A DNA stretch of 64,000 bases from Dendrolimus kikuchii (lineage: Eukaryota > Arthropoda > Insecta > Lepidoptera > Lasiocampidae), in contig CM034388.1 of the NCBI GenBank assembly GCA_019925095.2, positions 5,788,501 to 5,852,500 on the forward strand. Reading direction: 5' to 3'. The translations under genes and the position numbers were made by a program. Position 1 is the stretch's first letter, and each line of letters begins with the position of its first letter. Positions 54,321 to 64,000 of the stretch are shown piece after piece. The notes under the pieces were generated by a model. That model was not told the origin of the DNA. It ran no database searches and was given only the letters and a program-made list of their open reading frames with translations.

Positions 54321-55088
54321 CTGGATCCAGCACAAAAAAAAACATTGAAGGGCCTGCGAGGAACAACAACAGCCCCGCTGGAAGATCTTCCTTTGAGGCG
54401 GAGGAGCATTCCATCTCGCTCCTCCAACCATTTAGGGTCATTCTTAAATGTGCGCTTTACCTCATTTTTGAATAAATAAATTGACAGTTTTTATCTACGC
54501 CAAATATGTATTCTACGAATCTAACATATTACGAATGTTTCGCAAAAAAAACATTTTCATTCCAAGAAGGTTTCATACATAAAAAAATTGGCCAGAAGAA
54601 TTGATTTTTATATATAGAAAATCAAAATCAAATTTCTGTGAAACATTGTTAAGATTCTAGAATACAGATTTTTGTTGTAAGTATATTCTTTCAATTTATT
54701 AACCGATTTAAAAAAAGGAGGTGATTCTTAATTCGTTGTATGAATATATTTTTTTATGTATATTCAGCCATAACTTTTTTATTTCTGAACTGATTTTGAT
54801 GATTTTTTGCGTTGAATTCAGTAAAGCTCCGAAATGGTCCTACATAACTCATGTTATTACTGGACTTTGGGCCTGAAGATGTAGCAGAAAATTCATTAAA
54901 ATCGGACGTAAAAAGTGATATCTTTACGGTTTTTCAGCTAAACTTTCTTTGTTACTGAACCAATTGTTATCACTTTTTTGCGATTCGATACAGCATACGT
55001 ATTGTTTTGTATATATTTAATTGTTGTTACATACCATATACGCGACTTAAAAGTGAAAAATAAAAAAATTCTAGCAAAAAAGAAACCT
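54321..55088. other. AT-rich DNA, no gene seen
   Basis: The repeated sentence-like text ctgaactgattttgatgatt ttttgcgttgaattcag (54787) and ctgaaccaattgttatcact tttttgcgattcg (54955) suggests a retroposon tail family. No ORF. Confidence 0.4.
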
Positions 55089-55266
55089 ACTTTAAGAGTA
55101 GCTAAAAAGCAAAAAATAAATAAATAGTTTCTACAACATCTTCAAGTCGGCCAACATAAGAAAACAACGACTTTCCAAAATATAGTAATCTTTGTGTTTT
55201 ACTTCACATCGACTTCAAGCTATTGTAGAAAATACTTGTTCATTGCTTTTTAGTTACACTTAAAGT
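55089..55266. mobile_element. foldback element, second copy (agtaactaaaaagc family)
   Basis: The left arm actttaagagtagctaaaaa gcaaaaaa to catcttcaagtcgg pairs with the right arm catcgacttcaagctattgt to gctttttagttacacttaaa. It is an intact relative of 46936-47351 without the inserted retroposon. Confidence 0.7.
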
Positions 55267-55617
55267 CAATTTGTTTTTTGCTAGAAAATTTTTATATGTT
55301 CAAAGACGTGGTAATGCGCGGACTGTGTAACTAATTCCATTTAGATAGCCTATTAACATACATTGGTAAAGGTAAATTAGCTTTGAGCCGTATTTGCGGT
55401 TTGTATTAGTTTTTGTATATTTACAGGACTTCTAAACTTAAAACTTAAATTTCGTTGTATTAAAAATTATGTTTAATATTAATATTTATTAGTTTCATAT
55501 TAAGTACCTGCCTATAAAAATATATAAACAGTATTAGTTTATTTCTTTATGTGCTGACAGTACACTACTACAAACGCAAAAACCTCTCGGAGCTAATTTG
55601 TCTGTTAGCTATTTTTA
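55267..55617. other. AT-rich spacer, nothing recognised
   Basis: No frame or element. Confidence 0.35.
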
Positions 55618-55923
55618 TTCGTGCAGGAACGGAGAAAGAATACAATTTCCTGCCGCCGGACGGCCTGTCGTAAAAGGCGGCAAAACAATCCACAGCCAGG
55701 TGGTGGTAGGTTATTTGTCCGTCTGGATGGCTACCACCCCCGGTCCAGAGTCTGCCGGCACACTTGAGTTGTGTTCCAGCATTAGTAGCCAGAATCCAGT
55801 CGCCCTTTAGAGAGCGGCAGCACATTGGTAGCACCTTTGGTGTTACAAATGTCCATAGGCGATGGTAATCATTTACCGTCGGCTAGCCCGTCTGCCTGTC
55901 GGCTGAACTTATGCAATAAGAAA
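55618..55923 (+). mobile_element. SINE-like retroposon, copy 11
   Basis: Full length: ttcgtgcaggaacggagaaa to cggctgaacttatgcaataa. It has a small deletion before cttgagttgtg and about 15 percent substitutions, so it is older than copies 2, 5 and 8. Confidence 0.87.
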
Positions 55924-56339
55924 AGCTAAAAAATGATAAAACAAGAGAATGGGTAGCAAGTGGTAAGGTATAGGAACTCAGCAATAATGATTCGTCTATT
56001 AGCAGTTTGCTCCTGTTAATATATAACCAAACACTGTCGGCCGTGGTAGCAGTTGCGACCTTCATGCTTGTAAGCGCCGGTAGTTTGAATGTTAATACAT
56101 AACGCTGACTCATTTGTTTTTAAATGAGGTCCGAATAATAGTATAAAATTCAAAAATCGGCCGAGTGCCTATTGAACTATGGACAGAGAATAGTTCCAAG
56201 TTGATGAACGTAGACTGCTTGGTTGTTCTCATTGAGCTACGAAGTCCTAAAAACATTTTATTGAAAGTAAAAACATTTGTTCTAATCCTGACCGGGCAGC
56301 ATGCAGAATCAGTTAGACAATTTTTCTGAATTAATACGC
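55924..56339. other. spacer with a MITE end fragment
   Basis: gagaatgggtagcaagtggt aaggtataggaac (55945-55979) resembles the right end of the 45246 MITE family. No gene; the 121-codon minus frame 56110-56475 lacks support. Confidence 0.35.
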
Positions 56340-56440
56340 TTATTGTCACACTTGCCACGTGATGGGACCTAAACTGCAAGATAACCGATGTGTGTAACCC
56401 GCGAAACTGCCTTGGATATACGTGACGGAAATATTTTACG
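56340..56440 (+). mobile_element. fragment of the tRNA-derived SINE body
   Basis: cacttgccacgtgatgggac and aaccgatgtgtgtaacccgc gaaactgccttgga match the body of the SINE at 27309-27575. Confidence 0.5.
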
Positions 56441-56756
56441 TTCCTTAAATAATACCTATTTTGTGGGCTGACCATATTATTTATTTAATTATTACCCCAT
56501 ATTTGGTAGATAATACACGTAACATTAAATTCTAAAATGATTTGCATATAAAAGAGCGGGTACAAAAATATAATGCTATCGTCTTATTTTTAAAATATCA
56601 TTATAAAAATAGTTTTAATTACTGTTTAAACTATAATTAATAGATAAATGATTTACTCGTTGAAGTTATTACGTCATCATTCTGTATGCTCAATCAAAAT
56701 CTAGTGGGCAGTGACGCGTCATGTTTTGTATGACGATAAAGGTGTCTTATGACCCC

Positions 56757-56893
56757 TTCCTTTACCTTAAGCTTACCAACCGTTCATTCGCCTTACTATG
56801 GGTTAAAAGACATAAACTCCATATGAGCAATATCAAAATTCAATAGATGTTAAGGCAAGTGAATGAATAGTAAGATACAGGAACCGGTTATTC
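56757..56893. mobile_element. MITE, inverted-repeat element of 137 bp
   Basis: The left half cttcctttaccttaagctta ccaaccgttcattcgcctta is mirrored by tgttaaggcaagtgaatgaa tagtaagatacaggaacc. It has the same layout as 45246-45384. Confidence 0.75.
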
Positions 56894-57245
56894 GTCGATT
56901 TGATTCTCATCTGAATCTACAATAATTTCATTGAGTGTGACGATTCTCGTACAGTTAAAAAGTTACTATTGTACAGTAAATTATGTAACACCACGTTTAA
57001 AATATGCTAAATAACAACTCTGTAGATCAATTATCACGATCCATCATGTCACGACTTACAAAAATGATGAATATATTCCAGAAATTTCCATTTTAATAAA
57101 CCTTCCGTAGCTGTTCATTGTCTAACAATTTGAACTGTTCTTAAATAATGTGATGTTCCATTTTTGAATTGTTGTTAGACTGTAGGTAGTGAAACGTAAG
57201 TTTTGGGTGTGTAAAATATTTGAGTAAATAAAGTGCTATTTTTAT
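56894..57245. other. AT-rich DNA, nothing recognised
   Basis: No coding frame. It directly precedes a candidate leader exon. Confidence 0.35.
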
Positions 57246-57390
57246 CAGTTTTATGTTTATGCTATTTAAGTGTGTATCCAGAAATATAATTATGTGATTA
57301 AAGTGCGAATTATATATTATAGTGAAATTAAAGTTTTAATTTATAATTAGTGTAATAAAATATTTCATTATTTAAATAAAAAGTTACGTG
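57246..57390 (+). promoter_or_regulatory. candidate 5' untranslated exon
   Basis: A TCAGT initiator-like motif (tttttatcagttttatg) is followed by AT-rich leader text (agtgaaattaaag, agtgtaataaaat) and a strong donor at 57391 (acgtg|gtaagag). The style is that of insect leader exons, but nothing proves use. It lies 1.1 kb upstream of the exon candidate at 58459 and 6.3 kb upstream of the esterase exon. Confidence 0.2.
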
Positions 57391-58458
57391 GTAAGAGAGA
57401 TGTAATCACGAAGATTGAAAATCGGCTAAGTGCGTGTCCACACATACGAAGGATTTCGTAAAAGTGATACTCATCCTAAAAATGCATCGAAAATAACATA
57501 ACATATATGTCTTAAAAATTACTTAACTAATCTTATGTGAATCAATTTTCGTTGAGAGTATTTTCTAAGCATCCATTTTGATTTCCACATCGTAGTACAA
57601 AACTTGGAGTTGGATACTTTTAACAACTTTGAAAGCAAGTATCTCATTATCTACTTAAACTTAAACTTAAATAATAAAAAAGTCATTAAGGAACATACTT
57701 ATGATTTTTAAGGATACGTAATGATTCCACATGCCTGTGTGTAATACAAATATTTTATTACATCGCTTGGGTTTACGTAAGAGTCTAAAAATATTTTTTC
57801 AATGATTCTACCATACGATTGATATGGGGCGTATAGAATACACCTGCCTGTCTAGTTTCCGTGTAAAATGACAGTGATATACAAAGACAGTTAACGGACG
57901 TAAAGAAAACAAGAGGGTTCCGTTTTTGCCAAAATGGCTACGATTCCCTAGATATTGAATCTTGTATATACATATGAAGACCTCAGAGAAAAAGACGAAC
58001 TTGTCAAGTAACATTGGTTGGTATCGCATTTTTAAAGTTTGATACCTTGTACTTCTAAAACCCATAAATTTCACAATATAAGTTGAATCAAAAAGGTTAA
58101 TATTCTGAAAACCAAATTACACTTAAAAATAAAAAAGGTTTCAAGCATTAAAAAATTAAAAACTATCTTTAAGTCAGATTTAACAAGGATAAAGGGACGT
58201 ATGTCACTGACAATCCTGTTTTTTTCCAGACTTTTTAGGTATCCTATGCTACTTTTCCCCGTATGCAATTTTATACACGTCAATTTACCCTGTTCGGTTT
58301 ACTATCGTATAGTACCGGAAATTTCCTACAAAATCTCATTTACAGATTAGTTTCGAAAAGTGACAAGTTCGTCTTTTTCCCTGGAGTCTTCATATGTAAT
58401 GTGTTAAGTACCCTTGCTCTCGCTTTTACCTATACAGTTCTAAAAGTTATACGATTGT
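57391..58458. other. AT-rich DNA, no gene seen
   Basis: The text gacctcagagaaaaagacga acttgtcaagtaac (57978) recurs inverted as cgaaaagtgacaagttcgtc tttttccctgg (58353), with about 350 bp between. Part of an inverted repeat; no ORF supported. Confidence 0.4.
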
Positions 58459-58769
58459 ATGGCAAGAACTCTCGAAGAAGTTATTTTTATAAATAAAGCC
58501 GTATTAAGAAATTTACTTGTAAGAGAATCGAGATTGCTCGCGTTAAAGAAAAAACCAATGAACACGAAATTATCAAATTTTGTCAAAAAACAGCAAGATG
58601 GTAATCTGTGGAGCGATTTTCTTGATTCTTTGAACGAAGATTTGACAAGGAATGTCAACGTATACGAGTGGAAAGTGAAAGAAGATAAACGTTATAATAT
58701 TCCTAAGAGGATACCGTTTAATACTGTTGATAAAGCGAAAAAATCGTTTCACTACGCTATGGTTTTGTG
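58459..58769 (+). CDS. candidate coding exon, unknown protein
   Basis: ATG opens 103 codons (MARTLEEVIFINKAVLRNLL ... AMVL) and the exon would end two nt into the next codon at a strong donor (ttttgtg|gtgagtta). The peptide is rich in K, N and D, with a likely helical N-terminus (residues 3-30) and a KWKVKEDKRYNIPKR-like basic stretch near residues 72-85 (VYEWKVKEDKRYNIPKR). It has no signal peptide or membrane segment. I do not recognise the family. No other copy occurs in the window, which argues against a repeat. The ATG lies 15 bp after an in-frame stop, so a 5' exon is not required. The next exon was not identified. Confidence 0.45.
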
Positions 58770-60221
58770 GTGAGTTATATTCAAATTGACATTCAAATTG
58801 TATAAATATATCAGAGGAATATTTTTATAATCGCGAAATTATAATGTAACTAGGCAGTTTATAAACTATCTGTAATATGTGTGTGTGTGTGTGTGTGATC
58901 ATAAAGTTTACAATATAATGTGATGTGTATATGTCGGCGGAATATTGTATGAATAGCGAGCTTATAATCTAACTAGACAGATTATAAACCGTCGTAGTGC
59001 AGGTCTTTGTTAAATAGGAGACTTCTAACATAAAGATTCGAGGCGTACTCTTAAATTTGGATTAAAAGGATAAAATTTAATATAAGGTACTTCGTAAATT
59101 GCGTTGGAGTAAGTTTGTAGACTCTTTTAATAACCTTAAAGAACCCTACACACTTACTCTAACTCAATATGAATAACACCGTAAATATTTATTACCCGAA
59201 TCATTATTTAATCAAATTCGTCAAAATTGTAAATGATTAATAAAGGTTCCTTAAACACGAACGGATGTTCACTATCATAACCGAATCGCAAAAAAGAAAC
59301 GATCCGTCAAAAATGAATAAACTTTCACATGACTAAGGCGATTTGTCATAACGATTACGGATATTATTACGGTTATTATTACATACTTTTTGAACGTATT
59401 CGAGATTCTTCACGATTCATCAGTGTGTGAATACGGTCATAGCAGGTCATATGCTATTTTGAAAATTAAAATGAATCGTGATTTACACGAACCGGAAATA
59501 ATAACAATCCCTCAATGCGTGAATGAGCCCTAAGTATAACGTTGTATAAGTACAATACGTATCTCGACTAACCACAGATTACGACATACAAACAGCCTAT
59601 CAGTTATCACATTATACCGGAGTTATCAATAGCATTTATCAATAAGATAAATGATACACATATATTTTTTTAGTTTATCCATCCATTCTGTAGTAAGTGG
59701 GACTGTGAAATTTCATAGTGGTATTTATCTAAAGGATTTTATCTTAATAAGAATTGACAGGTGAGTCACGTGTACAAGAAGAATAGTGGAGTGACAATGA
59801 CCCAGTAAAAAACTTACTTAAGCTTTTTAAATATGGAGGTATCTGACTATGAAAATATCCATTTTTCTATTACCTAAACCGGTCATACAAACAGATTACC
59901 CACTTGACTGTATGTAATTAGGATCGCCCATGGACTTTTGAAATACCAGAGGTGAACTCAATGTATTTAGTAGTTAAAAATAAAAAAGTAAATAAGATAT
60001 GTAATAGATCGTAAGAAAGGTATTAAATAGTAAGACAATATAGTAAATGCTTAAAAAATGTAGACAGCAAGAAATTGTTTAACAAGAAAAAACATTTATT
60101 ACATATAAGCATTTTTGAAAAACAGATAAAAAAAAAATGGCCCTCTATATCATTATATATCATATTCCCATATGACGGAGGAGAGGGCAATTTAAAAAAA
60201 ACCAATGTATTGCCAGCCTCT
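58770..60221. other. AT-rich DNA, no gene seen
   Basis: A (GT)n run at 58878-58898. 59380-59530 resembles 13830-14140 (cgattcatcagtgtgtgaat, ctcaatgcgtgaatgagccc), an old MITE family. No coding frame supported. Confidence 0.45.
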
Positions 60222-60345
60222 AGGATGGGATAGATATGAGGTAAGGTAAGGATAGGGAAATGAGATAGTAGAGCGGGCGGAGGATGGGGCAGATGAAATA
60301 GGATGGATGGAATGGATGGATGCGGAAGTGGACTACGTTTAGCCA
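60222..60345 (-). repeat. pyrimidine-rich repeat, inverted copy
   Basis: ctaggatgggatagatatga ggtaaggtaagg and gaggatggggcagatgaaat aggatgg are the purine-rich complement of the repeat at 18480-18640. Confidence 0.45.
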
Positions 60346-60636
60346 GTGTCTAGCTATTCATTATTCATTATCAAACAAATAGGCACCAGGATAACAGAAA
60401 CCACAGCCAAATTAGGTCCTTGACAGGAAAGTTGCTAGATACTTTTTTTTAAATTATGGCTCCAACGCCTTCGGCATTGACTTTTTATCATCATTTGAAA
60501 CGTCATAGATGGCTTACTCTCGAACGTCTCTCATCATTCGTTTTCGTTTTAGTACTTTTTGCTAGGTTATTATATTTAACTGCATTTCGCTTTGCATGTT
60601 CTATTTATTTTTGTGTTATATTGACTACATTATTGC
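60346..60636. other. spacer, nothing recognised
   Basis: The 66-codon frame 60456-60656 (MAPTPSALTFYHHLKRHRW...) runs into the MITE and is not called. Confidence 0.35.
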
Positions 60637-60760
60637 ATAATAAAACTACGTTTTAACGGTTTTAAGCGCGGTAATTTTATTTGATTTTTGGTTTTTCCGA
60701 CGTTTCGGCCACTTTTCAGTGGCCGTGATCACGGCCACTGTTAAAACGTAGTTTTATTAT
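60637..60760. mobile_element. MITE with 23-bp terminal inverted repeats (ccgacgtttcggcc family)
   Basis: The ends ataataaaactacgttttaa and ttaaaacgtagttttattat are inverted copies. Inside, ccgacgtttcggccactttt and the palindrome cagtggccgtgatcacggcc actg. At 124 bp it is the shortest complete member. Confidence 0.88.
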
Positions 60761-61808
60761 GTATACAAGACGCGAAAACTTAAGAAAATATTACATTATT
60801 GCAGTTTTATAGAAATCTTTGTCCGTTCTTCTGCCTAAGTTTTCATGCTCTTCTCTTTCGGGCTGATCGGAAGGAAACGAAATGACGAAAAGCTCGAACA
60901 ATAATGAGTGATTATATATTGTTCAAACGATAATTTAAATTATTTTTATAATTATATTTTAAAGTAAGATGATAGCAAAGTCTTTAAAGGCACGCTCTTT
61001 ATCTACGTTGGTTTATAAATTATCGTTATTATGTCAAACACAGTTCTGAGACTCTAAACGAGTGAATTCTTGTGGTAGCACGAAAAGGCATATTTCACTA
61101 TACAGTTGAGATTTTGTTAACGTCAACTTTACAAATCGTGCATACCTCTTGTTAAAATACTTAAACTCTATTTTACAAACTAGTATGGCAATTAAGTCCA
61201 AACAATTGAAGACATGAGTGATTGAAAGGGATATGTTACAATTGGTAAATATTGATAAATTGGCCTACAGAGCTCTTTTACTATCACTTTGCTACACATA
61301 TAACTCCTTCATTATTTACTATTTTCAAAATCAAATTCAAAAAGTGTTGTTTTAAGTTCTAATATGGTTTCCTTGCCTGTTTACATTACATATTTTACAC
61401 ATTACATTTTCCTTTAACGTATTTTTTTATGTCACATAACTCCTTCATCTACTCATGTCTTCAATTATGGCTTGACATCGTGAATGATGATCCTGCCAAT
61501 GGTCTTAGAATAAGGGATGCTGAAGACCACATGTAGGAGAAAAGAAAAGTAGGAAACCGAACGCAACCGGAAATTGAGTTTGGCATGATGAAAGAGCAGG
61601 GCGGTATACTTTATTACTTTTTCAGTAATATATTGGAAAAAAATTTACATGTAGGATATATCAAGGAATTTTTTGTTTTTCAGAAAAATCTTCGCCCATT
61701 TTTGTTTTAATTTATGATTTTATATCGGCTATGTTGAGTCTTATGTCCCTGAGTATCACACATATATACTCTTTATTCGGTCAGCAGCTGATTTAGGATG
61801 GTCTTTAC
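60761..61808. other. AT-rich DNA with a retroposon fragment
   Basis: 61064-61118 (aattcttgtggtagcacgaa, atttcactatacagttgag) is a minus-strand piece of the poly(A) retroposon family of 2924-3255. Nothing else recognised. Confidence 0.45.
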
Positions 61809-62095
61809 TCCGTGCAGAAACGGAAAAGAATACTAACTCATGCGGCCAGGCGGCGTGTCCAGAACAACCCACTGCCAGGTGGTAGGGCATTTGCCGAACT
61901 GGATGTCTACAACCCCTGGTCTAGACTATGCCGCCACAACAACTTTGAATTGTGTTCCGGTATCAGTGGTCAGATTCCAGTTTCTCCTTCAAGGCCAGCA
62001 GCACATTGGCAGCACCTCTGGTATTGCTAATGCCCATAGGCGACGATAACCACTTTCCATCACAGTTGGGCCGTCAGCTTGTGTGCTGTGCCCTA
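61809..62095 (+). mobile_element. SINE-like retroposon, copy 12 (diverged)
   Basis: ccgtgcagaaacggaaaaga through cataggcgacgataaccact ttccatcac, ending near gccctaattg without the usual poly(A). It has a deletion in the gtcgtaagaggcgacaaa segment. Among the oldest copies. Confidence 0.8.
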
Positions 62096-63117
62096 ATTGT
62101 TATGTTTTTGGAATTGATAAGTTAGTATAGGACTTACCGAGACACTATGTATAACAATAATAATCAAGAAGTTTGTTTTATACCCAGATAGAGATGTAGC
62201 CCTTGCTGGGTTTCAAAACAAAGTTTCAATCATCTCCAGTGATGTTATGACAATATTTACGTAGTCCCGGCGCCAATCAATTATTTTTATTCTGATAACA
62301 GGTTATTGGCTTGCCTATCAATTATTTAATCGGTTTTTTATATACTAAGTATGCTATTAACACATTCCTTTGATAGATTTAAAGTATAAATAGATTGTAT
62401 CTATATATATTGCTTCTGATACTGATCAGCTTTTAGTGTGGAAGGATAACAGTAGAAACGAGAATCGTCCAGTAGAAGAACATAAGTCTGATAAGCTTCC
62501 AAATCCTATTTTTGGACATATATATTATTGGAAAAAAATATTTTGTCCAAATCCGGCGAATAAATTGAAAAAAAGGTCGTAAATGAAGTGAAAAATAAAA
62601 TGAATACAAATAGCCCAATTTGATTTGGTCTAAAAGTATGTTTGAAATATTATTTAAAACGTCAAAAAGTAAGAAAAGAATGACACCATCCTGGTCGTGT
62701 ACGATTTAAGACTTTTTCATAACTTCTTTTATCGGGCTATTGTCATACATTCTTCTTTCATGAATATAAATAAAAATGATAATCTTTCAATATCTCATTT
62801 TAGAACGGACTGTATATCCATCACGCTTGTTTAAGGTGGATTGGCGGCTTTCACACGTACGCGATTTGTAATGAACTCGTATATCAGGATTATTGTCATC
62901 ATCCTAATCTTAAATTCTGTCTGCATTCGGTGCTCCAGCTTTAGAGTCCTGGGGTGCATCTATCTCCTTTTTCTTTTTCACTTCGCGCGGTCTTCGGCAT
63001 CCTGTATTGTACGTCAATTGACATGCATGTTGTCTTTCACGACGTTAAGCCATATTTCTTCGTTCTATCGCTTCTATTGGGGCCTGAAAGGAAAGTATGG
63101 CATTTGTTCCGATTTGA
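62096..63117. other. intergenic DNA, possible LINE remnant at 62880-63090
   Basis: The 97-codon frame 62841-63134 has one hydrophobic stretch (IRIIVIILILNSVCI) but then reads through repeat-like text (atcctgtattgtacgtcaat tgacatgc), so I do not call a gene. The rest is AT-rich. Confidence 0.35.
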
Positions 63118-63228
63118 CAGCCTCTGTCGTCTAGTGGTCTAGACTGGGCCTACTTCTCTGGTATCCATAGGTCCCGCGTTCGATATCCGGCAGGGTAAAC
63201 TTCTTGAACGAACTTTCCATTATTTACT
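63118..63228 (+). mobile_element. tRNA-like SINE head, cut by SINE copy 13
   Basis: gtcgtctagtggtctagact (A box) and gcgttcgatatccggcaggg (B box), followed by aacttcttgaacgaactttc cattatttac, matching 4790-4835. It ends abruptly at the poly(T) of the next SINE. Confidence 0.6.
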
Positions 63229-63446
63229 TTTTTTTTATTGCATGAGTTCACCAGAGAGGCATACGGCCCACCTGATCGAAAGCGGTTACCATCGCCTATG
63301 GACATTGGTAAAACCAAAGGCGCTACCAATGTGCTGCTGCTCTCTAAACGGAGACTGGAACCTAGCTACTAATGCCGGAACATAACTCAAGGTTGTTATG
63401 GCGGATCCTCTAGACCAGGGGTGGTAGCCATCCAGACGGGCAAATA
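63229..63446 (-). mobile_element. SINE-like retroposon, copy 13 (5'-truncated)
   Basis: tttttattgcatgagttcac to ggtggtagccatccagacgg gcaaat. It lies about 200 bp upstream of the esterase exon. Confidence 0.85.
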
Positions 63447-63641
63447 AATATCCGGTCACCTCGCAAACTCTGGCTTGGATGTCTGCTATAAGCCCTAGAG
63501 ATGTCCGTTATGCATTGCTCATATCATAAGCATGTTTGGCGTGGGAATATAATCGAAATGAATTTGTTTTTCTGTTGATTATTATTATCTTGTACTTATT
63601 TGAAAGGTCCTTATTGAATTCTCGTGACTCCTCTATTGTAG

Positions 63642-63789
63642 CGGCGGTCGCATGATGGAGGCACCAATAGTGACAGTCGACCAGGGTCAACTTCAAGGGA
63701 AGGTGGTGACCAGTCCGACCGGCAAGTCGTATTATAGTTTCCAAGGCATCCCGTACGCGAAGCCACCTCTAGGATCACTAAGATTTCAG
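63642..63789 (+). CDS. carboxyl/choline esterase, N-terminal exon
   Basis: An acceptor-like ctcctctattgtag precedes the exon, and CAG|GTCAGT ends it exactly between codons. Translation from the ATG at 63652 gives 46 residues: MMEAPIVTVDQGQLQGKVV, then a turn, YYSFQGIPYAKPPLGSLRFQ. That last block is the conserved N-terminal signature of the carboxylesterase family (alpha/beta hydrolase fold); the catalytic Ser-Glu/Asp-His triad lies in later exons beyond the window. No signal peptide is encoded after this ATG, which suggests an intracellular, alpha-esterase or detoxification type enzyme hydrolysing small esters. The ten nt before the ATG are open, so the true start may be in an upstream exon (53694-53736 fits in phase). 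Family certain; subfamily not. Confidence 0.9.
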
Positions 63790-64000
63790 GTCAGTAAAAA
63801 TCAGCTAATCGACGGTTAACTACCAAGATCTCTTATCTGATATACTATGGCCAACTGCTTAAATTACTCTCTTCACATAAACGTACTACCTCATACGTTA
63901 GAAAAGAATCCATCCTATTTAGATTTTTTCTATTTATAATTGAAACTAACTGAACCATGTTTTTGTCTTCTTATATTTTTTTAATTGCTGGAGCACAGCA
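63790..64000 (+). other. start of the esterase intron, with a SINE at the window edge
   Basis: Intron beginning GTCAGT. From 63977 the text tttttttaattgctggagca cagca looks like the 3' end of a fourteenth minus-strand SINE copy, cut by the window end. Confidence 0.5.

Noticed and set aside
62841..63134. 97-codon frame with a hydrophobic stretch, as a small membrane protein
   Set aside because: It runs straight into the tRNA-like SINE and includes repeat-like text. Start context and splice sites are unconvincing.

Overview
This is a stretch of nuclear DNA from an insect, most likely a moth or butterfly (Lepidoptera). The base composition is AT-rich and genes are interrupted by introns. The interspersed repeats are of types common in Lepidoptera: RTE-type LINEs ending in (TATG)n, R1-like and other LINE tails, tRNA-like SINEs, retroposon 3' ends reading 'gctagctgacccg', and many short inverted-repeat elements. 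No bacterial, phage, CRISPR, rRNA or free-standing tRNA gene was found.

Host coding sequence is sparse. (1) Left edge: the last two exons of a plus-strand gene (535-698 and 1974-2154) join in phase and end in a TPVRRSARL...FVPN motif like the C-terminus of CKAP2 mitotic spindle proteins. (2) 20623-21987: an intact 454-codon intronless ORF that joins a degenerate SGNH-like N-terminus to a complete endonuclease/exonuclease/phosphatase (EEP) domain, with no reverse transcriptase after it. It is the most gene-like object in the window. (3) Right edge: the first conserved exon (63642-63789) of a carboxyl/choline esterase. A 43-nt exon-like block at 53694-53736 matches it in splice phase. Weaker exon candidates lie at 15034-15191, 22030-22109, 30715-30881, 57246-57390 and 58459-58769.

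The rest is a graveyard of mobile elements. One SINE-like family of about 310 bp has 14 copies plus tail fragments. An RTE LINE has eight 5'-truncated copies or fragments, three of them with 11-12 bp target-site duplications. There are remnants of at least four other LINE lineages, a decayed hAT transposase, several foldback or MITE families, a satellite array of about ten 140-bp units (4911-6335) and smaller tandem repeats. Several nested insertions can be ordered in time: a LINE tail inside a SINE (39168-39429), an RTE copy at a hAT terminus (15828-16347), a poly(A) retroposon inside another repeat (2911-3268), and two SINEs inside a TIR element (7993-8940).

No operon-like or cooperating gene system is visible. 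The best candidates for something undescribed are the stand-alone SGNH-EEP gene and the foldback elements that carry TGACGTCA palindromes. All calls come from reading the sequence; family assignments are from memory of family motifs, without database searches.
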